From contig CAJFSY010000002.1 of NCBI GenBank assembly GCA_904419785.1, positions 97,374-161,373 on the forward strand: DNA of 64,000 nt, read 5' to 3'. Made by a program: the position numbers and the translations under genes. The stretch is from an uncultured Neglectibacter sp. (lineage in GTDB: Bacteria; Bacillota; Clostridia; Oscillospirales; Acutalibacteraceae). The notes beneath the pieces were generated by a model. It was given only the letters and a program-made list of their open reading frames with translations, ran no database searches and had not been told where the DNA came from. Numbering within the stretch: the first letter of the stretch is position 1; each line of letters begins with the position of its first letter. Of this stretch, positions 51,708 to 61,204 are shown piece by piece.

Positions 51708-52997
51708 TTGGAAAAATATGTGATCAAGGGCGGCTGCCGCCTTACTGGCGAAGTAAATATCAGCGGAGCCAAAAACGCGGCGGTGGCCATTATCCCTGCC
51801 ACCATTTTGGCCGACTCTCCCTGCCGATTGGAGAATTTGCCCGATATTTCCGATGTGAAAACTTTGACCTATATCCTGGAAGATATGGGCGCAAAGGTAG
51901 AATATGTAGACCGTCATACCGTTGAGATTGACCCGCGCCCTGTGGGAACAGATACCGTTTCCGCAGATATTGCCCGGCGCATCCGCGCGTCGTATTATTT
52001 CTTGGGCGCGCTTTTGGGCCGCTGCCGTAAGGCTGTAGTGCCCATGCCCGGCGGATGTAATTTCGGCATCCGTCCTATTGATCAGCATTTGAAGGGGTTT
52101 GCGGCCCTTGGCTGCGACTATAGCCTGGATAACGGCATGATCGCCGTTTCCGCTGCCAACGATCTCCACGGGGCCAACATTTATCTGGATGTGGTCACGG
52201 TAGGCGCCACTATGAATATCATGCTGGCTGCTGTAAAGGCTCGTGGCTTGACGGTGATCGAGAACGCTGCCCGTGAGCCCCATATCGTGGATTTGGCCAA
52301 CTTTTTGAATACTATGGGAGCGGATATCCGGGGCGCTGGTACGGATACCATTAAGATTCATGGCGTTCAAAAGCTTCGTGGTGCCACGTATTCCATTATT
52401 CCCGACCAGATCGAGGCGGGCACCTATATGGTGGCGGCGGCCGCTACCTATGGGGATGTCACTGTGAAGAATGTTACTCCCAAGCATTTGGAGTCTATTT
52501 CCGCCAAGTTGGTAGAAATGGGCGTTACCGTGGAAGAGGGGGACGATACTGTGCGGGTGGCCTGCGAACGTCCCCTGCGCAAGTGCAATGTCAAAACCAT
52601 GCCTCATCCTGGTTTTCCCACAGATATGCAGCCTCAAATCACCACGCTGCTTTCTATCGCGCGGGGCACCAGTATGGTGAATGAAAGCGTGTGGGAAAGT
52701 AACCGCTTCAAGTATGTGGACGAATTGCGGCGTATGGGCGCCCAAATCACGGTGGATGGCAAGGTGGCCATCGTGGAAGGTGTAGACCACTTGAAAGGCG
52801 CGCCGGTGCGTGCGTTGGACCTGCGGGCAGGAGCAGCCATGGTCATAGCCGGCTTGGTAGCAGAAGGCACTACTGTGCTGGAGGATATCCAGTATATTGA
52901 ACGAGGCTACGAAAACATCGTGGAAAAGCTGGTGGACTTGGGAGCGGATATTTACCGCAGCCAGGAACCTGACCAGGCTATGGATAAGATCGGTTGA
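51708..52997 (+). CDS. murA: UDP-N-acetylglucosamine 1-carboxyvinyltransferase MurA
   Basis: First committed step of peptidoglycan synthesis: transfers enolpyruvate from PEP to UDP-GlcNAc. 429 residues. Early KNAAVAIIPATIL (catalytic Lys), the PEP-adduct cysteine in PMPGGCNFGIRPIDQHLKGF (fosfomycin target; Cys kept) and FPTDMQPQ are seen. Starts are non-ATG: TTG 51708 lies 7 bases after AGGAAG and gives MEKYVIKGG, the usual N-terminus; GTG 51702 is only one base from that site. Terminator follows. Confidence 0.97.
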   Translation: MEKYVIKGGCRLTGEVNISGAKNAAVAIIPATILADSPCRLENLPDISDVKTLTYILEDMGAKVEYVDRHTVEIDPRPVGTDTVSADIARRIRASYYFLGALLGRCRKAVVPMPGGCNFGIRPIDQHLKGFAALGCDYSLDNGMIAVSAANDLHGANIYLDVVTVGATMNIMLAAVKARGLTVIENAAREPHIVDLANFLNTMGADIRGAGTDTIKIHGVQKLRGATYSIIPDQIEAGTYMVAAAATYGDVTVKNVTPKHLESISAKLVEMGVTVEEGDDTVRVACERPLRKCNVKTMPHPGFPTDMQPQITTLLSIARGTSMVNESVWESNRFKYVDELRRMGAQITVDGKVAIVEGVDHLKGAPVRALDLRAGAAMVIAGLVAEGTTVLEDIQYIERGYENIVEKLVDLGADIYRSQEPDQAMDKIG

Positions 52998-53011
52998 AAA
53001 GAAAAATCCAG

Positions 53012-53046
53012 GGGCTGCGGCAAGCTTTGCGGCAGCTCTTTTGTTT
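53012..53046 (+). terminator. Terminator of murA
   Basis: GGGCTGC-G-GCAA-GCT-TTGC-G-GCAGCTC followed by TTTTGTTTTG. Confidence 0.85.
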
Positions 53047-53067
53047 TGTGGAAAGGAAGTTTAGGGG

Positions 53068-53850
53068 ATGGCAAGACTTTGCCCGTTGTTCAGCGGGAGC
53101 ACAGGGAACAGCTATTACATAGGGTCCCGGAGCGCGGGATTGCTGCTGGATGCCGGGCGCAGTGCCCGCCAGCTGGGCCAGATGCTTAGCCGCTGCGGAA
53201 TAGACCCGTTGGCGATCCAGGGGATTTTGATCACCCATGAGCACAGCGACCATATCGCGGGTGTGCGGGTGTTCGCAAAAAAATATGGCATCCCGGTGTT
53301 CGCTTCCCAAGGAACGCTGCTGGCTATGGAGCCTTCTCTGGAAGGGGTGGAACGCTGGGTGCTGGATGGTCCCGTGGAACTGGCTGGGATGCAGGTCACG
53401 CCGTTTCCCACGCCCCACGACAGCGCGGAATCATTAGGGTTTCGCATTACCACACAAGATCACCGGGAGTTCGCTTTGGCTACAGACTTGGGAGAGTTGA
53501 CCAACTGTGTAAAGGACCACTTGCTGGGGGCTGAGTTTGTGGTGGTAGAATCCAACCACGATAAGGAGATGCTGCGCAGCGGCCCGTATCCTTATTATCT
53601 CAAACGGCGCATTCTTTCTGGTCGCGGCCATCTCTCCAACGGTGATTGCGCTGGTTTTCTGCCGGAATTGGCCAAAGCCGGGACCAAACGGTTCCTGCTG
53701 GCACATCTCAGCAAGGAGAACAATACGCCTTCTTTGGCGGACGAGGCGGCTCTTTCCGCTTTGTCAGCCGCTGGCTATCGTCAAGGCACAGATTTTTGGC
53801 TGGAAGTGGCTTCTCCTGAGAACACCGAGGGAAAGGCGATCATTTTTTAG
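53068..53850 (+). CDS. MBL-fold metallohydrolase, YycJ/WalJ type
   Basis: 260-residue metallo-beta-lactamase-fold protein with SGSTGNSYYIGS, LLLDAGRS, the metal site THEHSDH, and later ATDLGE, VVESNHD and LAHLSKENNTP. These are YycJ motifs; in Bacilli the gene ends the walRK operon and is suggested to be a 5'-3' exonuclease for DNA repair. Here there is no walRK; it precedes rlmH, its usual companion, by 12 bases. SD GGAAAGGAAG. Confidence 0.92.
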   Translation: MARLCPLFSGSTGNSYYIGSRSAGLLLDAGRSARQLGQMLSRCGIDPLAIQGILITHEHSDHIAGVRVFAKKYGIPVFASQGTLLAMEPSLEGVERWVLDGPVELAGMQVTPFPTPHDSAESLGFRITTQDHREFALATDLGELTNCVKDHLLGAEFVVVESNHDKEMLRSGPYPYYLKRRILSGRGHLSNGDCAGFLPELAKAGTKRFLLAHLSKENNTPSLADEAALSALSAAGYRQGTDFWLEVASPENTEGKAIIF

Positions 53851-53862
53851 GAGGTTTGCGCT

Positions 53863-54333
53863 ATGTTGGGGGTAAAGCTCATTTGTGTGGGAAAACTGAA
53901 AGAAGCTTACTGGCGTCAGGCGGTAGCGGAATATGAAAAGCGGTTGCGCCCCTTATGTAAGTGGGAGTTGGTAGAGCTTGCGGAAGCGCGTCTGTCTTCG
54001 GAACCTTCCCAGGCAGAGATCGGCGCCGCCCTGGAAAAGGAAGGGGAAACCATTCTGCGAAATGCTGTGGGCAAAATTTACCCCTTGTGTATCGAAGGGA
54101 AAACCGTGGATTCTCCCGGTTTGGCGAAGCGGCTGGCAGGAGCAATGCAGTCCCCAGGGGCGGTAAGTTTTGTCATTGGAAGTTCCTACGGACTTTCCCC
54201 GGCTGTAAAAGCCGCAGGGGAAGGGATTTCTATGTCGCCCATGACGTTTCCGCACCAGCTGGCCAGGGTGATGCTATGTGAGCAAATTTACCGTGGCTTT
54301 CAAATTTTAGGCAACACGAAATATCATAAATAA
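53863..54333 (+). CDS. rlmH: 23S rRNA (pseudouridine-1915-N3)-methyltransferase RlmH
   Basis: 156-residue SPOUT methylase acting on assembled 70S ribosomes. VKLICVGKLKEAYWRQAVAEYEKRL starts the protein; VSFVIGSSYGLSPAVKAAG and the knot SMSPMTFPHQLARVMLCEQIYRGFQILGNTKYHK at the end are diagnostic. SD TAGGAGG. Confidence 0.97.
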   Translation: MLGVKLICVGKLKEAYWRQAVAEYEKRLRPLCKWELVELAEARLSSEPSQAEIGAALEKEGETILRNAVGKIYPLCIEGKTVDSPGLAKRLAGAMQSPGAVSFVIGSSYGLSPAVKAAGEGISMSPMTFPHQLARVMLCEQIYRGFQILGNTKYHK

Positions 54334-54335
54334 GG

Positions 54336-54368
54336 AAAGGGCTCCCGGTTTTCCGGAAGCCCTTTTTG
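54336..54368 (+). terminator. Terminator of rlmH
   Basis: AAAGGGCTCCCGG, loop TTTT, CCGGAAGCCCTTTTTG. Likely also useful to the convergent PfoR-like gene ending at 54382. Confidence 0.85.
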
Positions 54369-54381
54369 CTGTGAGAAGGAA

Positions 54382-55467
54382 TTATACATCTAATTTCATG
54401 TCGCCGTCTTTTACCCAGCCCAATTTCCGCAGGCCCAGGTCGATGACCCAGGCCAGCACAGCGGGCAGCACAAAACACAGCAGCACAAGGCCGATCCAGT
54501 CCATAGGAGTGACAGCAGGCCGCAGGCCCTTTGCCACATCGTTTATCCAGCCGTCCACTACGCCGATCTGCCCCACCAAACCGCAGGTGCCCATGCCACT
54601 GGATACCGGAGCGCCGTTCATTTCCAGGCGGAACACACAGGTAGCTAAAGGCCCCGTAATGGCCGAAGCCAAAGTGGGAGCGATCCAAATCCGTGGGTTC
54701 TTAATGATGTTGGGCACTTGCAGCATAGAAGTCCCCAAGCCTTGGGCCACAAGCCCGCCCCAGCGGTTTTCCCGAAAGCTTATTACGGCAAAGCCTATCA
54801 TTTGGGCGCAGCAGCCGGCTACAGCAGCGCCTCCCGCCAGGCCCGTAAGCCCCAGGGCCGCGCAAATGGCTGCACTGCTGATGGGCAGCGTCAAAGCCAC
54901 GCCCACCAGAACAGAAACGAAAATACCCATGAGGAAAGGCTGTAAATCGGTGGCCCACATGATAAGCTGTCCTACCGCAGCAGCAGCGCTGCCAATAGGG
55001 GGAGCCAGCACATAAGCCAGCAGCGACCCGGACAGGATAGTTACCAGCGGGGTAACCAGGATGTCCACCGGGGTCTTTTTGCTCACCAATTTGCCCAGTT
55101 CCGCGGCAATGATAGCCAGCACGAGCACGGCCAGCGGACCGCCCTCACCGCCTAAAGTGTTGGAAGCGCTTCCCACCGCGGCCAGAGAGAACAGTACAAG
55201 AGGCGGGGCTTTCAAGGCGTATCCAATGGCTACCGCCATAGCCGGGCCAGCCATGGATTTGGCAAAGTCGCCGATTTCCGTAAGCAAGGGCACATCCAAC
55301 TGGGTGCCCAATGTGGAAATGATGGTGCCGATGAGCAAAGAAGCGAACAAGCCTTGTGCCATAGCGCTCATGGCGTCCACAAAATAGAGATTCAAATAGG
55401 ATTTGAGTATTTCCCAAGGGGTCCGCTTTTCCGGGACCGGTACTGGGGTTCGTTTGATATCTTCCAA
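54382..55467 (-). CDS. PfoR-like PTS EIIC-type membrane protein
   Basis: 361 residues with eight to ten membrane segments. An N-terminal cytoplasmic part (1-30) leads to YLNLYFVDAMSAMAQGLFASLLIGTIIST; GSASNTLGGEGGPLAVLVLAII, GMGTCGLVGQIGVV and the late membrane pair are typical of the COG3641/PfoR group, once called putative toxin regulators and now described as EIIC-like transporters. No EIIA/EIIB genes are adjacent. Substrate unknown. SD not compelling; ATG 55467 is the natural start, and the leader upstream is ~300 bases. Confidence 0.85.
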   Translation of the reverse strand: MEDIKRTPVPVPEKRTPWEILKSYLNLYFVDAMSAMAQGLFASLLIGTIISTLGTQLDVPLLTEIGDFAKSMAGPAMAVAIGYALKAPPLVLFSLAAVGSASNTLGGEGGPLAVLVLAIIAAELGKLVSKKTPVDILVTPLVTILSGSLLAYVLAPPIGSAAAAVGQLIMWATDLQPFLMGIFVSVLVGVALTLPISSAAICAALGLTGLAGGAAVAGCCAQMIGFAVISFRENRWGGLVAQGLGTSMLQVPNIIKNPRIWIAPTLASAITGPLATCVFRLEMNGAPVSSGMGTCGLVGQIGVVDGWINDVAKGLRPAVTPMDWIGLVLLCFVLPAVLAWVIDLGLRKLGWVKDGDMKLDV

Positions 55468-55795
55468 AAAAATCTACCCTTCTTTGTAAAGGAGGGAGCG
55501 GAGAAAAACCGTGGGAGCGGAGTTCCTCCGTTCCTTCTCAATGGTTTTTCCGTGCCTTTCCCGCTGCCAGGCACAGGGCATATACTGCGGGGATCTATAT
55601 TGGCTATGTTGCCTGGGAAAGATGTCCGCGTTCAGCTTGAAGATCGCCTGCCGGAGGTTTTCCGGAGTTGTAGGTCGTCTTGCAAGGATTACTGGCGGTA
55701 CGCCTGGCCCGGGCCGTTTTAGGTTCCAGTTTCATGATACCATAATTTTGAAAGGAAGAAAAGTGGAAAGTGATTTAAGCCCTGCCTGATTGAGA
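55468..55795 (-). other. Long leader or intergenic region upstream of the PfoR-like gene
   Basis: No supported gene; ORFs here are short and lack family features. On the minus strand a possible -10 TATCAT lies near 55738, which would give a ~270-base leader. GGAACGGAG-GAA-CTCCGCTCC (about 55515-55535) folds into a nine-base stem followed after three bases by GGTTTTTC, looking like an attenuator just ahead of the gene. Confidence 0.45.
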
Positions 55796-55798
55796 TAA

Positions 55799-55840
55799 AA
55801 CAAAAAGGACTCTGGACGGTTATCGCCCGAGTCCTTTTGC
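55799..55840 (-). terminator. Terminator of gdhA (minus strand)
   Basis: On the minus strand AAAAGGACTCGGGCGATAACCGTCCAGAGTCCTTTTTG, with two internal mismatches, followed by TTTTAT. Confidence 0.85.
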
Positions 55841-55861
55841 TTGTGTTTCGTAGAGCCTTTC

Positions 55862-57279
<1,418 letters not shown>

Positions 57280-57362
57280 GAAAAAAATTGCAAAATTCTT
57301 TTTGCTTGATTTTCAAGAAAAATGTGCGTCTTATAACAGAAGTAAAATCTTTTGGGAAAAGA

Positions 57363-57391
57363 TTGACATCCAGACGTATTTTTACTAAAAT
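57363..57391 (+). promoter_or_regulatory. Sigma-A promoter of the pur genes
   Basis: TTGACA (57363-57368), 17-base spacer, TAAAAT (57386-57391), ~80 bases before purC. No PurR box pair or purine riboswitch core was recognised in the short leader. Confidence 0.75.
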
Positions 57392-57476
57392 TGAAATGTA
57401 TGAGACTGTTTGCCGCAAGTAGTCGTTTTCCTTTGGGAAAAAGAAAAAAATTAAAACTTCTGGAGGTTTTGCCATC

Positions 57477-58190
57477 ATGCAAAAGAAAGAACTGCTCTAT
57501 GAAGGAAAAGCCAAAAAGGTCTATTGCACTGAGGACCCCGAGGTCTATATTGTTTCCTATAAAGATGACGCCACCGCATTTAATGGGCTGAAAAAGGGCA
57601 CCATTGTGGGTAAGGGTGTAGTCAACAACGAGATGTCCAACTTTATGTTCCGCAAGCTGGAAGAGAAGGGCATCCCCACCCATTATATTGAAGAGCTCAA
57701 CGAGCGGGAGACCGCGGTGAAAAAGGTCACCATTGTTCCCCTGGAGGTCATCGTGCGCAACGTGGCGGCCGGCAGCCTTTCCAAGCGGCTGGGCCTGCCC
57801 GAAGGCACCGTGTTAAAGACCCCCGTGCTGGAGTTCAGCTATAAGAATGACGAGCTGGGCGACCCCATGGTCAACGATTATCACATTTTGGCTATGGGTC
57901 TGGCTACCCGGGAAGAACTGGACAAGATTGCCGACATGAGTTTCAAGATCAATGAACTGATGGTGGAATTCTTCAAGGGCGTCAACGTGGACCTGATCGA
58001 CTTTAAGCTGGAGTTCGGCAAGACTTCTGACGGGACCATCATCCTGGCCGACGAGATCTCTCCCGATACCTGCCGTTTCTGGGATAGCGATACCCACGAA
58101 AAGCTGGATAAGGACCGCTTCCGCCGTGATATGGGCGGTGTGGAAGAAGCCTATGAAGAAATGATGCGCCGTTTGGGCTTGCGGAAATAA
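57477..58190 (+). CDS. purC: Phosphoribosylaminoimidazole-succinocarboxamide synthase
   Basis: Joins CAIR and aspartate to give SAICAR. 237 residues: [66 protein letters not shown] and [15 protein letters not shown] are the SAICAR synthetase blocks. SD TGGAGG. Begins a purC-purB-purA series that supplies AMP. Confidence 0.98.
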   Translation: MQKKELLYEGKAKKVYCTEDPEVYIVSYKDDATAFNGLKKGTIVGKGVVNNEMSNFMFRKLEEKGIPTHYIEELNERETAVKKVTIVPLEVIVRNVAAGSLSKRLGLPEGTVLKTPVLEFSYKNDELGDPMVNDYHILAMGLATREELDKIADMSFKINELMVEFFKGVNVDLIDFKLEFGKTSDGTIILADEISPDTCRFWDSDTHEKLDKDRFRRDMGGVEEAYEEMMRRLGLRK

Positions 58191-58296
58191 CCATAAGACA
58201 GTTGGGTCCCGAGGGGAGGGCCGTGAGTCCAGCCCCCGGGGCTCTCTTGTGTTTTTATCGGGAATCTATTTAGAGAAGAAAGGTTTGGTCTGGAAC

Positions 58297-59730
58297 ATGG
58301 CGAGAGATGTGTACGAATCCCCTTTGTCCGCCCGTTATGCGGATAAGGAAATGAAATACCTGTTTTCTCCGGACATGAAGTTCCGCACTTGGCGGAAACT
58401 TTGGATCGCTTTGGCGGAGGCTGAAATGGAATTGGGCCTGCCCGTCACCCAAGAGCAGATCGACGAGCTGAAATCTCACGCGGAGGATATCAATTATGAA
58501 GTGGCCCAAGAGCGCGAAAAGATCGTGCGTCATGACGTGATGAGCCACGTTTACGCCTATGGCCAGCAGTGCCCCAAGGCCGCGGGCATCATCCATTTGG
58601 GCGCCACTTCCTGCTATGTGGGAGACAATACAGACATCATTGTGATGACAGAGGCGTTAAAGCTGATCCGCAACAAGATTGTGGGAGTCATCCGGGTGCT
58701 TTCCCATTTCGCGGATGAGCAGAAAGAGCTTCCCACCCTGGCGTTCACCCACTTCCAGCCTGCCCAGCCCACCACAGTGGGCAAGCGGGCCACCTTGTGG
58801 ATTCAAGACCTGCTGATGGATTTGGAAGATGTGGAGTATCAGCTTTCCAAAGCGAAGCTGCTGGGCTCCAAGGGGACGACCGGAACTCAGGCCAGTTTCC
58901 TAGAGCTGTTTGAGGGCGACCACGAAAAGTGCCGGGAACTGGATCGGAAGATCGCCCAGAAGATGGGATATAAAGAGTGTTTCCCCGTCTCTGGCCAGAC
59001 CTATTCCCGGAAGCTGGACAGCCAGATGCTGAACATCCTTTCCGGCATTGCCCAGAGCGCCGCCAAGTTCTCCAACGATATCCGGCTGCTGCAGCATTTG
59101 AAGGAAGTGGAAGAGCCTTTTGAGAAAGGCCAGATCGGTTCTTCCGCTATGGCGTATAAGCGCAATCCCATGCGCAGCGAGCGCATCGCTTCCTTGGCCC
59201 GGTATGTCATTGCCGACGCGGTCAACCCTGCGATGACTATGGCTGCCCAGTGGTTCGAGCGCACGCTGGACGATTCTGCCAATAAGCGCATCAGCATTCC
59301 GGAAGCTTTCCTGGCAGTAGACGGCATTTTGAATTTGTATAACAATGTGGCTGACGGCCTGGTGGTATATCCCAAGGTGATCCGCCAGCATATGCTTCGG
59401 GAGCTGCCCTTTATGGCTACGGAGAACATCATGATGGACGCGGTGAAGCGTGGCGGCAACCGTCAGGAACTTCACGAGCGAATCCGGGTGCATTCTATGG
59501 AGGCCGCCCGGGTCGTGAAGGAGCAGGGCGGGGAAAACGACCTGTTGGCCCGTATCGCCGGGGACTCCATATTCGGCGTGACCCTGGAAGAACTCCACGA
59601 CATTGTGAAGCCCGAGAAATATGTAGGCCGGGCCCCTGCGCAGACTGGGGAGTTTCTGGCGGAAGTAGTAGGCCCTGTGCTGGAAAAATACAAATTCGTG
59701 GCGGAGGAAAAAGCGGAAATTACCGTTTGA
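58297..59730 (+). CDS. purB: Adenylosuccinate lyase
   Basis: Cleaves SAICAR and adenylosuccinate, releasing fumarate. 477 residues: SPLSARYADKEMKYLFSPDMKF, DVMSHVYAYG, IHLGATSCYVGDNTD, THFQPAQPTTVGKRA and the flexible signature loop GSSAMAYKRNPMRSE. ATG 58297 gives the family N-terminus (MARDVYESPLSARYA); the track start 16 codons upstream lies in the spacer. The ribosome binding site GAAAGG is at about 13 bases, a little distant. Confidence 0.97.
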   Translation: MARDVYESPLSARYADKEMKYLFSPDMKFRTWRKLWIALAEAEMELGLPVTQEQIDELKSHAEDINYEVAQEREKIVRHDVMSHVYAYGQQCPKAAGIIHLGATSCYVGDNTDIIVMTEALKLIRNKIVGVIRVLSHFADEQKELPTLAFTHFQPAQPTTVGKRATLWIQDLLMDLEDVEYQLSKAKLLGSKGTTGTQASFLELFEGDHEKCRELDRKIAQKMGYKECFPVSGQTYSRKLDSQMLNILSGIAQSAAKFSNDIRLLQHLKEVEEPFEKGQIGSSAMAYKRNPMRSERIASLARYVIADAVNPAMTMAAQWFERTLDDSANKRISIPEAFLAVDGILNLYNNVADGLVVYPKVIRQHMLRELPFMATENIMMDAVKRGGNRQELHERIRVHSMEAARVVKEQGGENDLLARIAGDSIFGVTLEELHDIVKPEKYVGRAPAQTGEFLAEVVGPVLEKYKFVAEEKAEITV

Positions 59731-59796
59731 CCTGCGCATAGGAATAGGGGGGAAGGCCCCCAGAACTGAATGATAATCAGAAAGGCTTGAAGTGTT

Positions 59797-61077
59797 ATGG
59801 TTAAAGCGATTGTAGGCGCCTGCTGGGGCGACGAGGGCAAGGGAAAAATCACCGACGTGCTGGCGGAGAACTCTGACATTGTAGTGCGGTTTCAAGGCGG
59901 CAGCAACGCCGGGCACACCATCATCAATCAATACGGCAAATTCGCTCTGCATCAGCTTCCTTCCGGCGTGTTCCGTTCCAACATCATCAATGTAATCGGC
60001 AACGGCGTGGCCCTTTCGGTAGAAAACTTTATCAACGAATTGAATTCCGTTGTAGAGCGGGGAGTACCCAAGCCCCAGCTGCTGGTTTCCGACCGGTGCC
60101 AGGTGGTCATGCCTTATCACAAAGAGCTGGACGGCATGGAGGAAGCCCGTCTTGCCGCCAAGTCTTTTGGCTCTACCAAGTCGGGTATCGCGCCCTTCTA
60201 CTCTGATAAATACGCCAAGATCGGGTTCCAGATCAGTGACCTGTTCGATGACAAAGATTCTATTATGGAGCGCATCGACCATGTGCTGGGCTTGAAGAAC
60301 GTGCTGTATACGGAACTGTATCATCAAAAGCCCCTGGACCGGGAAGAGATCTACGAAAAGCTGATGGAATATAAAGAAGCTCTGGCCCCCTATGTGGCGG
60401 ACACCACCACTTTGCTGCACAACGCGGTAAAAGAGGGAAAGACTGTCTTGCTGGAAGGCCAGCTGGGCTCTTTAAAGGACCCAGATTTGGGCATCTATCC
60501 CATGGTCACTTCCTCTTCTCCTTTGGCTGGTTACGGCGCTGTAGGCGCGGGCGGCATTCCGCCCTATGCTATCCAGGAGATCGTCACAGTAGTGAAAGCT
60601 TATTCCAGCGCTGTAGGCGCGGGTGAGTTCGTCAGCGAAATTTTTGGCGAAGAGGCGGAAGAGCTGCGGCGCCGTGGCGGCGATGGCGGCGAGTATGGCG
60701 CCACCACCGGGCGTCCCAGAAGAATGGGCTGGCTGGATTTGGTTGCGGCACGTTATGGCTGCATGGTGCAGGGAGCTACCGCAGTGGCATTCACTGTGCT
60801 GGACGCTCTGGGCTACTTGGATGAGATCCCGGTGTGCGTGGGCTATGAATTGAACGGCAAGCGTATCGATAATTTCCCGCCCACCGCTCAGCTGAAGCAC
60901 TGCAAGCCTATTTTAGAAGTGCTTCCCGGTTGGAAATGCGATATTGGCGGCATCAAAAAGTATGAGGATCTGCCGGAGAACGCCCGGAAGTATGTGGAGT
61001 TCGCGGAGCGCCACATCGGTGTACCCATCACCATGGTCTCCAACGGACCTGCCCGGGATGATATTATTTACCGGTAA
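59797..61077 (+). CDS. purA: Adenylosuccinate synthetase
   Basis: Makes adenylosuccinate from IMP, aspartate and GTP. 426 residues: VGACWGDEGKGKITDVLAEN (P-loop and catalytic Asp), VRFQGGSNAGHTI (catalytic His), LPSGVF and TTGRPRRMGWLDL. 66 bases after purB and in the same direction; the two probably form an operon. Confidence 0.98.
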   Translation: MVKAIVGACWGDEGKGKITDVLAENSDIVVRFQGGSNAGHTIINQYGKFALHQLPSGVFRSNIINVIGNGVALSVENFINELNSVVERGVPKPQLLVSDRCQVVMPYHKELDGMEEARLAAKSFGSTKSGIAPFYSDKYAKIGFQISDLFDDKDSIMERIDHVLGLKNVLYTELYHQKPLDREEIYEKLMEYKEALAPYVADTTTLLHNAVKEGKTVLLEGQLGSLKDPDLGIYPMVTSSSPLAGYGAVGAGGIPPYAIQEIVTVVKAYSSAVGAGEFVSEIFGEEAEELRRRGGDGGEYGATTGRPRRMGWLDLVAARYGCMVQGATAVAFTVLDALGYLDEIPVCVGYELNGKRIDNFPPTAQLKHCKPILEVLPGWKCDIGGIKKYEDLPENARKYVEFAERHIGVPITMVSNGPARDDIIYR

Positions 61078-61204
61078 GTGTTATTGTGCCATTCTATCTC
61101 AGGGAAGGCGTATATTTTACCTGCGGGCTTCTTAAGCTAGTATTAGGAAGCCCCATTCCCTTTTATAGAGGGATATGCCAGGCAATGAAAGGAGCGTATT
61201 GCGT

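Noticed and set aside
55511-55789. Small plus-strand ORFs between the PfoR-like gene and gdhA
   Set aside because: No ribosome binding site, no recognisable motif, and overlap with the minus-strand leader signals.
57392-57476. Purine riboswitch before purC
   Set aside because: About 80 bases after the promoter, with no recognisable aptamer core or terminator hairpin.
58900-60420. 506-codon minus-strand ORF across purB-purA
   Set aside because: Spans two well-defined genes on the opposite strand; His/Phe-rich translation is typical of antisense shadows.
61078-61204. glmS ribozyme upstream of glmS
   Set aside because: Spacer is only 127 bases and I find no recognisable ribozyme core; only a GGGCTTC/GAAGCCC stem is present.
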